Shown: in pieces, positions 43,199-52,106 of the stretch
Layout: each line of letters opens with the position of its first letter
How positions within the stretch are numbered: position 1 is the stretch's first letter
Assembly (NCBI GenBank): GCA_001295865.1
Contig: LJHW01000022.1
Location: 62,001-126,000, forward strand
Reading direction: 5' to 3'
Length of the DNA: 64,000 bases
Source of the DNA: a beta proteobacterium AAP65
GTDB lineage: Bacteria > Pseudomonadota > Gammaproteobacteria > Burkholderiales > Burkholderiaceae_C
Made by a program: the position numbers and the translations under genes
Notes under the pieces: generated by a model
Seen by the model: only the letters and a program-made list of their open reading frames with translations
What the model was told of the DNA's origin: nothing
Databases searched by the model: none

Positions 43199-43450
43199 TC
43201 AGGCCTCGGGCGTTGGGGCCGCCGCGGGCGCTTGCACCGCCACGGCGGTGGCGCCCAGTTGCACCGTCTCGCCGCCGCGCAGCTTGCGGCCGCGGCGCAG
43301 TTCCACCTCGCCGTCCACGCGCACCTGGCCTTCGGTGATGAGCAGCTTGGCTTCGCCGCCACTGCCCACCAGGCCGGTGGCCTTGAGCAGGGCGTCCAGC
43401 GTGATGTATTCGCCCCGCAAGGCAAAGGGCTGCGGCTGGGTCTTGCTCAC
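43199..43450 (-). CDS. Small S4-domain RNA-binding protein (YbcJ-like)
   Basis: An 83-residue protein consisting of one S4 fold: ITLDALLKATGLVGSGGEAK, ITEGQVRVDGEVELRRGRKL. E. coli YbcJ is the model and is thought to bind RNA. The GTG start overlaps the stop of the aldolase gene (GTGA), so it is carried as the last gene of the pectin operon, though a link to pectin is unlikely. Confidence 0.88.
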   Translation of the reverse strand: MSKTQPQPFALRGEYITLDALLKATGLVGSGGEAKLLITEGQVRVDGEVELRRGRKLRGGETVQLGATAVAVQAPAAAPTPEA

Positions 43451-44241
43451 GGCTTGGCCCGCGCGCCGAGATCGCCGCCCAGGCTGCCGCGCATGGCGCC
43501 CAGCACGCGGCGCGAACCTTCCACGAGCAGGTTCACGTCGGAGGCCAGGGTCACGAAGCGGTAGCCGAGCTCGATGCGCGCCTGCGCCACGTCGGTGCGG
43601 CCGTTGTGGATGCCCGCCTTCAGGCCGTGGGCCTTCGCACGCTCGGCGATGTGTTCGATGGCCTGCTGCACTTTCGGCTCGACATCGTCGAAGGTGGGCT
43701 TGCAGCCCAGGCTCATCGAGAGGTCGGACGGGCCGACATAAACCGCGTCCAGCCCTTCCACCGAGAGGATGCTGTCGAGGTTGTCCAGCGCCTGCGCGGT
43801 TTCGATCATCGCGAAGACGACGATCTCGCTGTTCGCGCGGGCCACGTACTCGGGCCCGTGCAGCTGCACCGCACGGATGGGGCCCACGCTGCGCGTGCCT
43901 TGCGGCGCGTAGTGCGTCCAGGCCACGAGCTTCTGCGCGTCTTCACGCGTGTTGACCATGGGGCATATCACCGCCATGGCGCCGGCATCCAGCGCGCGCA
44001 TCAGGATGCCCGGCTCCAGCCAGGGCACACGCACCACGGGCACGGTGGCGGTGGTGCTCAGCGCCTGCAGCATCGGCACCAGGGCGCCGGCATCGGCCAG
44101 GCCGTGCTGCAGATCGATGGTGAGGGTGTCGAAACCCTGGCGCGCCATCACCTCGGCGCTGAAGCTGTTGGGCACGGCCAGCCAGCCGTTGAGCGCGGCG
44201 CGGTCTTGGGCCCAGAGCTGGCGCAGCGGGTTGGGTTTCAT
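43447..44241 (-). CDS. HpcH/HpaI family class II aldolase
   Basis: A 264-residue metal-dependent aldolase of the 2-keto-3-deoxy sugar acid type. Family marks are FDTLTIDLQHGL, PVVRVPW, ALDAGAMAVICPMVN, RSVGPIRA, IETAQALDNLDSI and VYVGPSDLSMSLG. Relatives split 2-keto-3-deoxyrhamnonate, 2-keto-3-deoxyglucarate or 4-hydroxy-2-oxoheptanedioate to pyruvate plus an aldehyde. It lies 10 bases after kdgR in the pectin operon, so cleavage of 2-keto-3-deoxygluconate or a related acid is a fair inference. Confidence 0.9.
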   Translation of the reverse strand: MKPNPLRQLWAQDRAALNGWLAVPNSFSAEVMARQGFDTLTIDLQHGLADAGALVPMLQALSTTATVPVVRVPWLEPGILMRALDAGAMAVICPMVNTREDAQKLVAWTHYAPQGTRSVGPIRAVQLHGPEYVARANSEIVVFAMIETAQALDNLDSILSVEGLDAVYVGPSDLSMSLGCKPTFDDVEPKVQQAIEHIAERAKAHGLKAGIHNGRTDVAQARIELGYRFVTLASDVNLLVEGSRRVLGAMRGSLGGDLGARAKP

Positions 44242-44251
44242 CGGCGGTCTT

Positions 44252-45076
44252 TCACCGGCGCGCTGCCGTGGTTTCCACCGGGTCCAGCGGGAACTGCGTG
44301 CAGCCCAGCTGGCGTGAGATGTCGCGGCTGGCGTCGCGCAACATGGCCACGAGTTCGGGCTCGCGCGCGGTGTCGTAGCGGAAGGTGGGGAAGCTCACGC
44401 TCAGGCCCGCCACCACCTGGTTCTGGCGGTCGAAGATGGGGATGCCGGCGCAGCGGATGTGGTCGTCGAACTCTTCGCGGTCTTGCCCGAAGCCCTGGGC
44501 CAGCGTGCGCTCGAGCTCGGCGTTGAAGGCCTCCAGCGTGGTGATGGTCTTCTCGCGGTAGGGCTTGAAATCACAGCCTTGCAGGATCTGCGCGCGGCGC
44601 GCCGGGCTCTCCCAGGCCAGCAGCACCTTGCCGATGGCCGTGCAGTGCAGCGGCGCGCGGCGGCCCACTCGCGAGTACATGCCCAGCATGTGGCGGCTGT
44701 CGACCTTGTGCACGTAGATGATCTCGCTGTCGATCAGCGTGCCCAGGTGCACCGTCTCGCCCGTGGCATCGCTCAGGCTCTGCATGTGCGGCTTGCAGAT
44801 CTCCACCAGGTCCGGGTACTGCAGCGCCTTGGCGCCGAGCTCGAACATGCGCATCGAGAGGCCGTAGCGCTCGCTGTCGACCTGCTGGCGCACGTAACCC
44901 AACGTCTTCATTGTTTGCAAGAAGCGATACACCGTGGCCTTGGGCATGGCCAGACGCACCGAGAGCTCGCTGATGCCGGTTTCGTCCCGTTCCGACAGCG
45001 ACTGCAGGATGGCGAAGACCTTCAGGACCGCGGCCACCGATTCGGGCTGCCTGGCGTCGTAGCTGTCGTCGTCCAT
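44252..45076 (-). CDS. kdgR: IclR family regulator of pectin catabolism, KdgR-like
   Basis: A 274-residue repressor-type regulator. An N-terminal winged helix (ESVAAVLKVFAILQSLSERD, PKATVYRFLQTMKTLGYV) and a C-terminal effector domain (MYSRVGRRAPLHCTAIGKVLLAW, IRCAGIPIFDRQNQVVAGLSVSFPT) match E. coli and Dickeya KdgR closely along the whole length. KdgR senses 2-keto-3-deoxygluconate and represses pectin genes. Its place inside the operon supports autoregulation. The ATG at 45076 gives the normal N-terminus. GTTTC repeats stand directly upstream. Confidence 0.93.
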   Translation of the reverse strand: MDDDSYDARQPESVAAVLKVFAILQSLSERDETGISELSVRLAMPKATVYRFLQTMKTLGYVRQQVDSERYGLSMRMFELGAKALQYPDLVEICKPHMQSLSDATGETVHLGTLIDSEIIYVHKVDSRHMLGMYSRVGRRAPLHCTAIGKVLLAWESPARRAQILQGCDFKPYREKTITTLEAFNAELERTLAQGFGQDREEFDDHIRCAGIPIFDRQNQVVAGLSVSFPTFRYDTAREPELVAMLRDASRDISRQLGCTQFPLDPVETTAARR

Positions 45077-45079
45077 GTT

Positions 45080-45139
45080 GTTTCGATCGTTTCGGGCGGG
45101 CGTTTCAGAAGATATTGTCCACGGCCGGCCCGCCGGCCG
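45080..45139. promoter_or_regulatory. GTTTC repeats and hairpin in front of kdgR
   Basis: GTTTC occurs at 45080-45084, 45089-45093 and 45102-45106 (GAAAC on the coding strand), close to the kdgR start. The same 8-mer GGCGTTTC is found at 45099-45106 and at 53911-53918 in the kduD-kdgF intergenic region. GAAAC/GTTTC is also the core of enterobacterial KdgR boxes. A 7-bp hairpin CGGCCGG-CCCG-CCGGCCG lies at 45122-45139, between the fusion-enzyme stop and kdgR. Confidence 0.4.
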
Positions 45140-45165
45140 GTTGCGGGTTGCACCGGGGGTGCTGC

Positions 45166-47574
45166 TCATGGCGCGCCCAGCCACAGCCAGCCGGGGCCGG
45201 CAGCGGCGCGCACGCGCGCGGGCACGGCTTCGGCCGGGTCGGCTGCAGGCGGGTGCGGGGGCACCCAGCCCAGGGTGTCAGACACGCTGGCGCCGCTGCT
45301 GCGCAGCGCCGCAGCCAGGTCCAGCGGCCGGCCGTTGTGCAGCGAGCCGCTGTCGCGGAACAGGCTGCCCTTGAGCACCCGCACCAGCTGGGTGGGCGGC
45401 ACGGCGGCCGGCGTCTGCCAGGCGTTGTTTTGGCTGAACACGCGCGAGCCCTGGCCCAGGCCCAGCGAGTAGCCGTAGGCGCTGCCCGGGTTGACGAGGT
45501 AGAGGTTGTTCAGCAGGTGCACCTGGCCCCAGCGCGCGCGCGGGGCGCGCTCTTTCACGTCCTCCCAGAGGTTGTGGTGCAGCGTCACCTGCAGCTTGCC
45601 GTCGTCGCCGGTGAGGCTGTCGCTGTTGCCGATGAGCACGGTCTTGTCGTGGCCGCGGAAGTGGCTGTGGCTCACGGTGACGAACTGGCTGCCGCGGATG
45701 ATGTCGAGCAGGCCATCGAAGCGCTGCAGCGGACGGCCGAAGATCACGCGCTCGGGCGCGTCTTCCGGTTCGCCATCGTCGAAGCGGCAGTGGTCCACCC
45801 AGACGTGGCGTGTGTTGCGCAGCATCAGCGTGTCGTAGGCCGAATTCCACTCGCCGCTGGCGTTGTCGTTGGCGTCCCAGGCCGGGAAGTGGTCGTAGGC
45901 GCGGCGCAGGTGCAGGTGGCGCAGGATGACCTGTTGCACGCCGTCGAGCACGAGGCCGCCGCCCGTGATCTCGGCGCCGGCGCCCAGGCCTACGAGGGTG
46001 GTGTTGGACGGCACGGCCAGCATCACCTGCGCGGCCTGGCGTTTGGCCGAGCGCTGGCGGGCTGCTTCCAGCGAGCCTTCGGGCTTGCGTTTGCCCCAGG
46101 TGGCCGGCGCGTAGGCGGCTTCGAAGGCGTTCCAGCTGAAGGCCGGGTCGCGGAAGTCGTCGTAGCCCAGCACGCGCCCATCGTCGGCCTGCGCCAGGTC
46201 GATGCGGCCGGCGATCTTCACCAGCCGCGGGCGCTGCACGCCGGGGCGGCCGTCGGCGCCCAGATGGGGCTTGAGCGCAGCGCGCAGTTGCGCGGCCGAA
46301 CGCACGGTGTGGACGTCTTCAGGCGCGGCCTCGGCCCCGCCACGTGTGCCACCTTCGGCCGCAGCCCAGCCACCGTCTGCAGCCAGCACTTCACGTGCCG
46401 GGTCGGCCGGCAGCGCGCGGTTGTTGAACTCGAAGAAGCGGTTGGCCTGCTCGCCGGTGGCCGCAAAAGGCCGGCGCGAGGTGCTGGCCGACCAGCCGCC
46501 CAGGTGCGGCCCGAGTTGGCTGTCGCGGATCAGCACCTGCCCGTTGGGCGACACACCGGCTTGCCAGGTGCCGCGCGCGACGTTTTCGTCCCAGGCCCGG
46601 CCCAGGCTGATGCTGCCCGGCGCCACGCCGGGCTCGGCCGTCCAGCGTGTGCGTTGCACCAGGAAGCCCAGGCGCGCCGCGGCCGGTGTGCTGGGCGCCA
46701 GCACGTGGCCGCCATTGGGCGGCTGGCGGCGGCCGGCGCGCTGCAGGATGGTGCTGTCGTCGATGACCAGCGTGGCGTTGCCGAAGATGAAGTCGACATC
46801 GCCCGCGATCAGGCTCGCGCGCATCAGCACACGCCCGGGCAGCGTGGGTTTCGTGCGGCGCACATGCAGCGTGTCTTGATGGGCGAGCAACTGCACCCGC
46901 TCCAGCAGCACGCGGTCGCCGATGGTCATCAGCGCCACGGCCTGCGCGCCGCCGCTTTCGCCGGCGCCGGGCGGGTAGCCCTGGCCGCCCTTCACGCCGT
47001 CCATCGCGTCGTTGGCGATGGTGAGGTGGACCGCGGTGAGGTCGTCGCTGGCAAACACCACGCTGGCGCTGCCGTAGGTGCCGTAGGTGGTGGCGGCCAG
47101 GTCGGGCCAGCAGGCGTGGGCTGCGGTGCCGGCCTGCTTGGGCAGTGCGTTGTAGCGGCCTTCCACCAGGCGCACGGCGCCGGCATTGCCGGGCACACCG
47201 ATGAGCGTGAGCGGGGCCTTGCCTTGCACGCACAGTGGTTCGCGGTAGGTGCCGGGGCGGATCTGGATGACCCAGCGGCGCGCGTTGTTGCCGGCCGCGG
47301 CTGCGGGCACGGCGTCCACCGCGGCCTGCACCGTGCGGTGCGTGCCGCTGCCGTCGGCGGCGACGATGAAGTCGGGCTTCAGGGCCTTGGCGTCCACCGC
47401 GGCCGGCGCCCAAGGTGCGGGGCCGTCGGCCAGGTAGTGCGCCGCGGTGTGTTCGGCGGCCTGGGCCGCGCTCAGGGTCGGGCGCAGCGGACCCGTCTGG
47501 TTGTCGGTGCCCGGCGTGGCCGCCGCCACCGTGCCCACCAGCGTCGACAGCAACAGCCCCCGGGTGATGTTCAT
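45166..47574 (-). CDS. Pectin methylesterase (CE8) - pectate lyase (PL1) fusion
   Basis: An 802-residue exported enzyme with signal peptide MNITRGLLLSTLVGTVAAA. Residues about 65-385 are a CE8 methylesterase: GTHRTVQAAVDAVP, AHQDTLHV (Asp234), GDVDFIFGNA (Asp261) and LGRAWDE (Arg326). Residues about 400-760 are a PL1 pectate lyase: GGWAAAEGGTRGG, VDHCRFDD, FDGLLDIIRGS, HDKTVLIGNSD and ERAPRARWGQVH with the catalytic Arg. One chain could thus remove methyl esters and cut the freed polygalacturonate by beta-elimination. It follows ogl by 4 bases in the pectin operon. The plus-strand arm of the locus has a fusion of the same two activities in reverse order. Confidence 0.93.
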   Translation of the reverse strand: MNITRGLLLSTLVGTVAAATPGTDNQTGPLRPTLSAAQAAEHTAAHYLADGPAPWAPAAVDAKALKPDFIVAADGSGTHRTVQAAVDAVPAAAAGNNARRWVIQIRPGTYREPLCVQGKAPLTLIGVPGNAGAVRLVEGRYNALPKQAGTAAHACWPDLAATTYGTYGSASVVFASDDLTAVHLTIANDAMDGVKGGQGYPPGAGESGGAQAVALMTIGDRVLLERVQLLAHQDTLHVRRTKPTLPGRVLMRASLIAGDVDFIFGNATLVIDDSTILQRAGRRQPPNGGHVLAPSTPAAARLGFLVQRTRWTAEPGVAPGSISLGRAWDENVARGTWQAGVSPNGQVLIRDSQLGPHLGGWSASTSRRPFAATGEQANRFFEFNNRALPADPAREVLAADGGWAAAEGGTRGGAEAAPEDVHTVRSAAQLRAALKPHLGADGRPGVQRPRLVKIAGRIDLAQADDGRVLGYDDFRDPAFSWNAFEAAYAPATWGKRKPEGSLEAARQRSAKRQAAQVMLAVPSNTTLVGLGAGAEITGGGLVLDGVQQVILRHLHLRRAYDHFPAWDANDNASGEWNSAYDTLMLRNTRHVWVDHCRFDDGEPEDAPERVIFGRPLQRFDGLLDIIRGSQFVTVSHSHFRGHDKTVLIGNSDSLTGDDGKLQVTLHHNLWEDVKERAPRARWGQVHLLNNLYLVNPGSAYGYSLGLGQGSRVFSQNNAWQTPAAVPPTQLVRVLKGSLFRDSGSLHNGRPLDLAAALRSSGASVSDTLGWVPPHPPAADPAEAVPARVRAAAGPGWLWLGAP

Positions 47575-47578
47575 GGAT

Positions 47579-48739
47579 TTACGCAGGCAGGTCTGCCAGG
47601 TAGAGCGCCGGCTCGCCTTCGGCATCGGCGCTGAACAGCACCTGCTGGCCGTCGGGCGTGAAGCTGGGATGCGGGTGCGTGACCTGGCGGTTGCCCTTGT
47701 GCACCTTCCAACTGCTGTCGTGCCGCGCGATGCGCGTGGTGGTGCCGGCCTGCATGTCGAAGAGGTGCAGGTAGGGGTCGTGATCGATCGCGTGGCTGCT
47801 GGCATCGGCCACGTCGGCCGGGCTGCCGCAGCCGTCGCCCACCATCAGGCTGCCGTCGTGGTTGCTCATCAGGTGCGAGCAGGGTGGCATCTGCATGAGC
47901 TGGCGGCTTTCCAGCGTCACCGGGTCTAGGCTGCAGATCCAGCGTTCACGCTCGCCCTTGAAATAGCTCACGAAGGCCATCGCGCTGCCATCGGGCACCC
48001 AGAACTCGTGCGTGCAGCTCTCGCCCGGCGCGTGCACCTTGCCGCAGCGGCGGTGGGTGCCGTCTTCGTTGATGAACCACATGCGTGCGTCCACCAGGTC
48101 GTGCGGGCCTTCGTGGCAGTAGGCCACGGTGTGGTCGTCGCCGGGGCGGTATTGCGGGTGGCCGAGCCAGCCTTTCTGTTCGAGGATGACGGTGCGTTGG
48201 CCCGTAGCCAGGTCGATGCTGAACAAGCGGCACAGCGGCTGCCGGTGGTACATCTCGGCGAACTGTTTCCAGTCGGAGAGTGGCGACCAATCGGCCTGCG
48301 CGATCTCGATGCCCACCATCTTCGTGCAGGCGCTGTTGCTCACCCAGGTGCCGTAGCCCACCCAGCCCTCGGGCACGGTGTAGACCTCGTCTTCGTGCAG
48401 GCCCTTCAGCGCCAGGCGCACCAGCGTGCGGCCGCCGCGCACGAAGTAGAGGTGCTGGTCGTCGGGGCTCAGGAAGCCGCCGAAGGTGTTTTCACCGGCG
48501 CCGTCGCTGAGCTGCACGGCCGTCTGGCTCTGCAGGTCGAGCAGGTGGTAATTCCAGTTTTGGCCCGGGCCGAACTCGGCGCCGAAGATCAGCTTCGTGC
48601 CGTCGTTCGTGAAGCACTTCTGGTAGAAGTAATTGCGGTGGCAGGTGATGTCGGTGGGCGTGAGCCGCGTGACCCGCGCACCGGTGTCGGGGTCGGCGCG
48701 GGTGACGAATTGCAGCTGGCGTTCGGTGTGCTTGGGCAT
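47579..48739 (-). CDS. ogl: Oligogalacturonide lyase (PL22)
   Basis: A 386-residue cytoplasmic beta-propeller lyase. The sequence follows the family along its length: DITCHRNYFYQKCFTNDG, LIFGAEFG, NTFGGFLSPDDQHLYF, HPQYRPGDDHTVAYCHEGP, CTHEFWVPDGSAM, DHDPYLHLF and VTHPHPSFTPDGQ. Ogl cuts small oligogalacturonides to 5-keto-4-deoxyuronate and saturated galacturonate. The ATG at 48739 gives the standard length. It follows togB, so uptake and cleavage are made together. Confidence 0.95.
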   Translation of the reverse strand: MPKHTERQLQFVTRADPDTGARVTRLTPTDITCHRNYFYQKCFTNDGTKLIFGAEFGPGQNWNYHLLDLQSQTAVQLSDGAGENTFGGFLSPDDQHLYFVRGGRTLVRLALKGLHEDEVYTVPEGWVGYGTWVSNSACTKMVGIEIAQADWSPLSDWKQFAEMYHRQPLCRLFSIDLATGQRTVILEQKGWLGHPQYRPGDDHTVAYCHEGPHDLVDARMWFINEDGTHRRCGKVHAPGESCTHEFWVPDGSAMAFVSYFKGERERWICSLDPVTLESRQLMQMPPCSHLMSNHDGSLMVGDGCGSPADVADASSHAIDHDPYLHLFDMQAGTTTRIARHDSSWKVHKGNRQVTHPHPSFTPDGQQVLFSADAEGEPALYLADLPA

Positions 48740-48785
48740 GAAAGGCTCGGCCCGACAAGGCCGCCGTTGTTTTTTACTGATGCTC

Positions 48786-50105
48786 TTACTTGATGCGGTT
48801 GAGCAGCGCAGCACCATCGGTGATGAGGCGGCGCGCGGCGGCGATGTCGGTGGTCTTGTTGTACGCCACCGTTTCGAAAACTTCGCGCATGAACTTGAGC
48901 ATTCGCGGGTGCTCGAACAGCGGGCCCGGCAAAGGCAGGCGGCCGGCGTCGCGCTGGGCCTGGATCTGCCGGTGCGCCTGCAGTTCCAGCGTGGGCAGCT
49001 GGCCCTCACGCTCCAGTTGCTGCAGCGGGCCGCGTGCGCCGGGCAGGCCGCGCGTGCGGCCGAGCAGGCGTGCGGCGTCCAGGTCGGTGAGCAGAAACTC
49101 GATGAGCTTGGCCGCGAGTTCGGGTTGTTTGCAGTGCCGGCCCACGGCGTACATCAGCGTGGGGCGGCCGAACATGCCGCTGTGCAGCGCGCCGGGCAGG
49201 GTGGGGAAGTCGCCCAAGGCCAGGCGCTGCGGGGCCTTCAGCGTGCTGGCGCGCAGCGGGATGGCCGAGTCCCAGGTGTAGTTGCCGGCCCAGCGGCCCG
49301 TCACCCAATCGGGCTGCTGTTCGGTGGGTTTTTCGGCGCCGCCCAGGCTGGCCCGCAGCGGCAGCGGCGTGGCCACGTGTTCCTGCACCAGGCGCTGGTA
49401 AATGCGCACCCAATCGAGTGCCGCGGCTTCGTTCATGGCCACGCGGCTGGGGCCGTCGGCCGTGGCCGGCGCGATGAAGGGCGTGCCATGTTTCTGTTGC
49501 ACCCAGGCCTGGGCGAGCAGGATCATGTCGTAGAGCTCACCGTCCAGCGGGAAGGCGCCTTCGCCCAGCTTGCTGCGGAACACCGGGCCGGCGGCGAAGA
49601 GTTCGTCCCAGGTCTTGGGCAGGGCCAGGCCCACACGCTCGAAAGTGCTGGGGTTCCACAGCATCACGCGCGCGCTGTAGCTCACGGGCAGTGCGTTGAG
49701 CTTGCCGGCCACGCGGCCGGTGGCGAGCTCGGCCTCGGGCAACTGCTCGCGCACGGCCGGGCCCAAGAGCGGCGTGAGGTCGGTGAAGCCGCTGCCGCGC
49801 TTGCTGAACATCGCCAGCCAGGCCCAGTTGATCTGCATCACGTCGGGCTCGCTGCCGCCGGCCACCTGGGTGGTCAGGCGTTCGAGGTAGCCGTTGAAGC
49901 CCATGTACTCCGACTTGATGCGCAGGCCCGGATTCCGCTGCTCGAAGAGCCGCACCGCGGCCAGCGTGGCGCCGTGGCGCGCCGCGCCGCCCCACCAGGC
50001 GAAGCGCAGCACACGCGCATCTTTCTGCGCCAGCGCGGGGGCGCTGAGCGTGGCCGCCGTTCCCAGCCCTGAAGCCAGGCCTTGCAGGAGCAGGCGTCGC
50101 TTCAT
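48786..50105 (-). CDS. togB: Oligogalacturonide ABC transporter binding protein, TogB-like
   Basis: A 439-residue periplasmic sugar-binding protein (SBP type 1). The N-terminus MKRRLLLQGLASGLGTA has twin arginines before a hydrophobic stretch, so export could be by Sec or Tat. Body motifs include RFAWWGG, EPDVMQINWAWLAMF, LPKTWDELFAAG, and KTTDIAAARRLITDGAALLN near the end. Position between the TogA ATPase and Ogl matches the Tog system of pectin degraders. Its stop is 46 bases before the ogl start. Confidence 0.88.
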   Translation of the reverse strand: MKRRLLLQGLASGLGTAATLSAPALAQKDARVLRFAWWGGAARHGATLAAVRLFEQRNPGLRIKSEYMGFNGYLERLTTQVAGGSEPDVMQINWAWLAMFSKRGSGFTDLTPLLGPAVREQLPEAELATGRVAGKLNALPVSYSARVMLWNPSTFERVGLALPKTWDELFAAGPVFRSKLGEGAFPLDGELYDMILLAQAWVQQKHGTPFIAPATADGPSRVAMNEAAALDWVRIYQRLVQEHVATPLPLRASLGGAEKPTEQQPDWVTGRWAGNYTWDSAIPLRASTLKAPQRLALGDFPTLPGALHSGMFGRPTLMYAVGRHCKQPELAAKLIEFLLTDLDAARLLGRTRGLPGARGPLQQLEREGQLPTLELQAHRQIQAQRDAGRLPLPGPLFEHPRMLKFMREVFETVAYNKTTDIAAARRLITDGAALLNRIK

Positions 50106-51226
50106 GCCACGGCCAGGCCGCTGGCGGCGTCGAAGAGGTGGGCTGCGCCCATCTGCAGGTGCATGCTGAGCGTGGCGCCGCGGTCCAGGCCTTGCAGGCC
50201 GCTGGCCTGCTCTACCGGCACACGCGCGCTGAAGGGCAGCTCGCCGATGTTGAAGTGCACGTAGACCTCGCTGCCCATGTGCTCGGTGAAACGCAGCGTG
50301 GCGGGCACAGGCAGGCTGTCGCCCTGCGCACGCGGCAGCGCGCCGATGTGCTCGGGCCGCAGCCCGAAGGTGATGGCACCTTGCCGGCCCGCCAGCGCCG
50401 CCGAGCGTGCGCCCGACAGCGGCAGCAGCTGCCCACCCAGGCTGACGGCGGCGCCGCCGTTCAGCGGCTGCAGCTCGGCCTTCACCAGGTTCATCTCGGG
50501 CGAGCCGATGAAACCCGCCACGAAGGCATTGGCAGGTTTTTCGTACAAGGCCACCGGCGTGTCCACCTGCTGGATCACGCCCTCTTTCAGCACGCAGATG
50601 CGCTGGCCCATGGTCATGGCCTCGGTCTGGTCGTGGGTGACGTAGATCACCGTGGCCGGCTGGCCTTGTTCACGCAGCGTGCGGTGCAGCTCAGTCAGGC
50701 GCACGCGCATCGCGGCGCGCAGCTTGGCATCGAGGTTGGACAGCGGCTCGTCGAAGAGAAATACCTCGGGCTTCTTCACGATGGCGCGGCCCACGGCCAC
50801 ACGCTGGGCCTGGCCGCCGCTGAGTTGCTTGGGGTAACGCTCCAGCAGGTGCTCCATCTCCAGCAGCTGCGCGGCCTGGCGCACACGCTGGTCGAGTTCT
50901 TTCTTGGGCGTGCCGGCCAGCTTCAGCCCGAAGGCGAGGTTGTCGTACACCGTCATGTGCGGGTAGAGCGCGTAGTTCTGGAACACCATCGCGATGCCAC
51001 GCTCTTTGGCCGGCAGGCTGTTGACCAGCTTCTCGCCGATGCGCAGTTCGCCGCCGGTGATGCTCTCCAGCCCCGCCACCATGCGCAGCAGCGTGCTCTT
51101 GGCGCAGCCGCTGGGGCCCACGAAGACCATGAACTCGCCGTCACGGATGTCGAGGTCGACGCCGTGCACGGCCTTGAAGCCGTTGGGATAAACCTTCTCG
51201 ATCTTGGAAAGACTCACGCGTGCCAT
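50102..51226 (-). CDS. togA: Oligogalacturonide ABC transporter ATPase, TogA (UgpC/MsmK type)
   Basis: A 374-residue ATPase with a C-terminal TOBE/MalK-like regulatory domain (about 240-370). Walker A is GPSGCAKST, with Ala where GPSGCGKST is usual; this variant occurs in other sugar ATPases of the group. Signature LSGGQAQRV, Walker B VFLFDEPLSNLDAKLR and H-loop YVTHDQTEA are intact. The ATG at 51226 begins MARVSLSKIEKVYPNG. Its end overlaps the togB start. Confidence 0.92.
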   Translation of the reverse strand: MARVSLSKIEKVYPNGFKAVHGVDLDIRDGEFMVFVGPSGCAKSTLLRMVAGLESITGGELRIGEKLVNSLPAKERGIAMVFQNYALYPHMTVYDNLAFGLKLAGTPKKELDQRVRQAAQLLEMEHLLERYPKQLSGGQAQRVAVGRAIVKKPEVFLFDEPLSNLDAKLRAAMRVRLTELHRTLREQGQPATVIYVTHDQTEAMTMGQRICVLKEGVIQQVDTPVALYEKPANAFVAGFIGSPEMNLVKAELQPLNGGAAVSLGGQLLPLSGARSAALAGRQGAITFGLRPEHIGALPRAQGDSLPVPATLRFTEHMGSEVYVHFNIGELPFSARVPVEQASGLQGLDRGATLSMHLQMGAAHLFDAASGLAVA

Positions 51227-51233
51227 GTCGGCC

Positions 51234-52106
51234 TCAACCCTTGATGCCGCTGGAAGCAGCACCTTCGATGAAATGTTTCTGGGCGGCGAAAAACACCGCA
51301 ACGGAAGGCAGCAGGGCCACCACGCTGATGGCGATGACGTTGGCCCACTCGACCTCTTCGGTGGCGCCGATGCTCATCTTCAGCGCCAGGCTCACGGGGT
51401 ATTTCTCGACGCTGGCCAGGTAGATCAGCGGCCCCATGAAGTCGTTCATGGTCCAGATGAACTGGAAGACGACCACGCTGATGATGGCTGGCTTGAGCAG
51501 CGGCACGATGATGTGCCACAGCATCTGCAGCGCGTTGCAGCCGTCGATCATGGCCGCCTCTTCCATGTCACGCGGGATGCCGCGCAGGAACTGCACGAGC
51601 ATGAACACGAAGAAGGTGTCGGTGGCGAATGCAGACGGCAGGATCAGCGGCCAGTAGCTGTCGAGCATGCCCACTTCGCGGAACATCAGGTACTGCGGCA
51701 GCCGCAGCACGATGAGCGGCAGCATCATCGTGCCCACCATGATGGCGAAGAGCGACTTCTTGCCCCAGAACTCGAAGCGCGCGAAGGCGTACGCCACCAG
51801 CACGCAACTGATCACCGTGACGATGATGCGCGGCACCGTGATGATGAAGCTGTTGAGGAAGTAGGTGGCGAAGGTGTATTCGGTGCTGGTCTTCCAGCCC
51901 TTGGCATAGGCGCCGAAGTCCAGCCGGCTGGGCCAGAAGCCGATCTCGGTGAAGATCTCGGCGTTGCTCTTGAAGGTGGCGCCCACCAGCCAGATCAGCG
52001 GGTAGAGCATCAGCAGCGAGACGGTGCCCAGCGCGAGGTAGCGCACCCAGGGCACGGGCGGCGCCGCGTCGCGCAGCGGCGCCGGAGAGGCGGTGGACGT
52101 CGTCAT
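51234..52106 (-). CDS. togN: Oligogalacturonide ABC transporter permease, TogN-like
   Basis: A 290-residue MalG-type permease with six helices and the EAA loop EEAAMIDGCNALQMLWHIIVPLLKP that docks on the ATPase. FATDTFFVFMLVQFLRGIP just before it is usual for this branch. It overlaps the togM stop by 4 bases and precedes togA by 7. Confidence 0.92.
   Translation of the reverse strand: MTTSTASPAPLRDAAPPVPWVRYLALGTVSLLMLYPLIWLVGATFKSNAEIFTEIGFWPSRLDFGAYAKGWKTSTEYTFATYFLNSFIITVPRIIVTVISCVLVAYAFARFEFWGKKSLFAIMVGTMMLPLIVLRLPQYLMFREVGMLDSYWPLILPSAFATDTFFVFMLVQFLRGIPRDMEEAAMIDGCNALQMLWHIIVPLLKPAIISVVVFQFIWTMNDFMGPLIYLASVEKYPVSLALKMSIGATEEVEWANVIAISVVALLPSVAVFFAAQKHFIEGAASSGIKG

Noticed and set aside
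50102-51226. Walker A variant GPSGCAKST in TogA as a sign of an inactive ATPase
   Set aside because: The catalytic Lys and Ser/Thr are present, the other motifs are intact, and the variant is known in working relatives.
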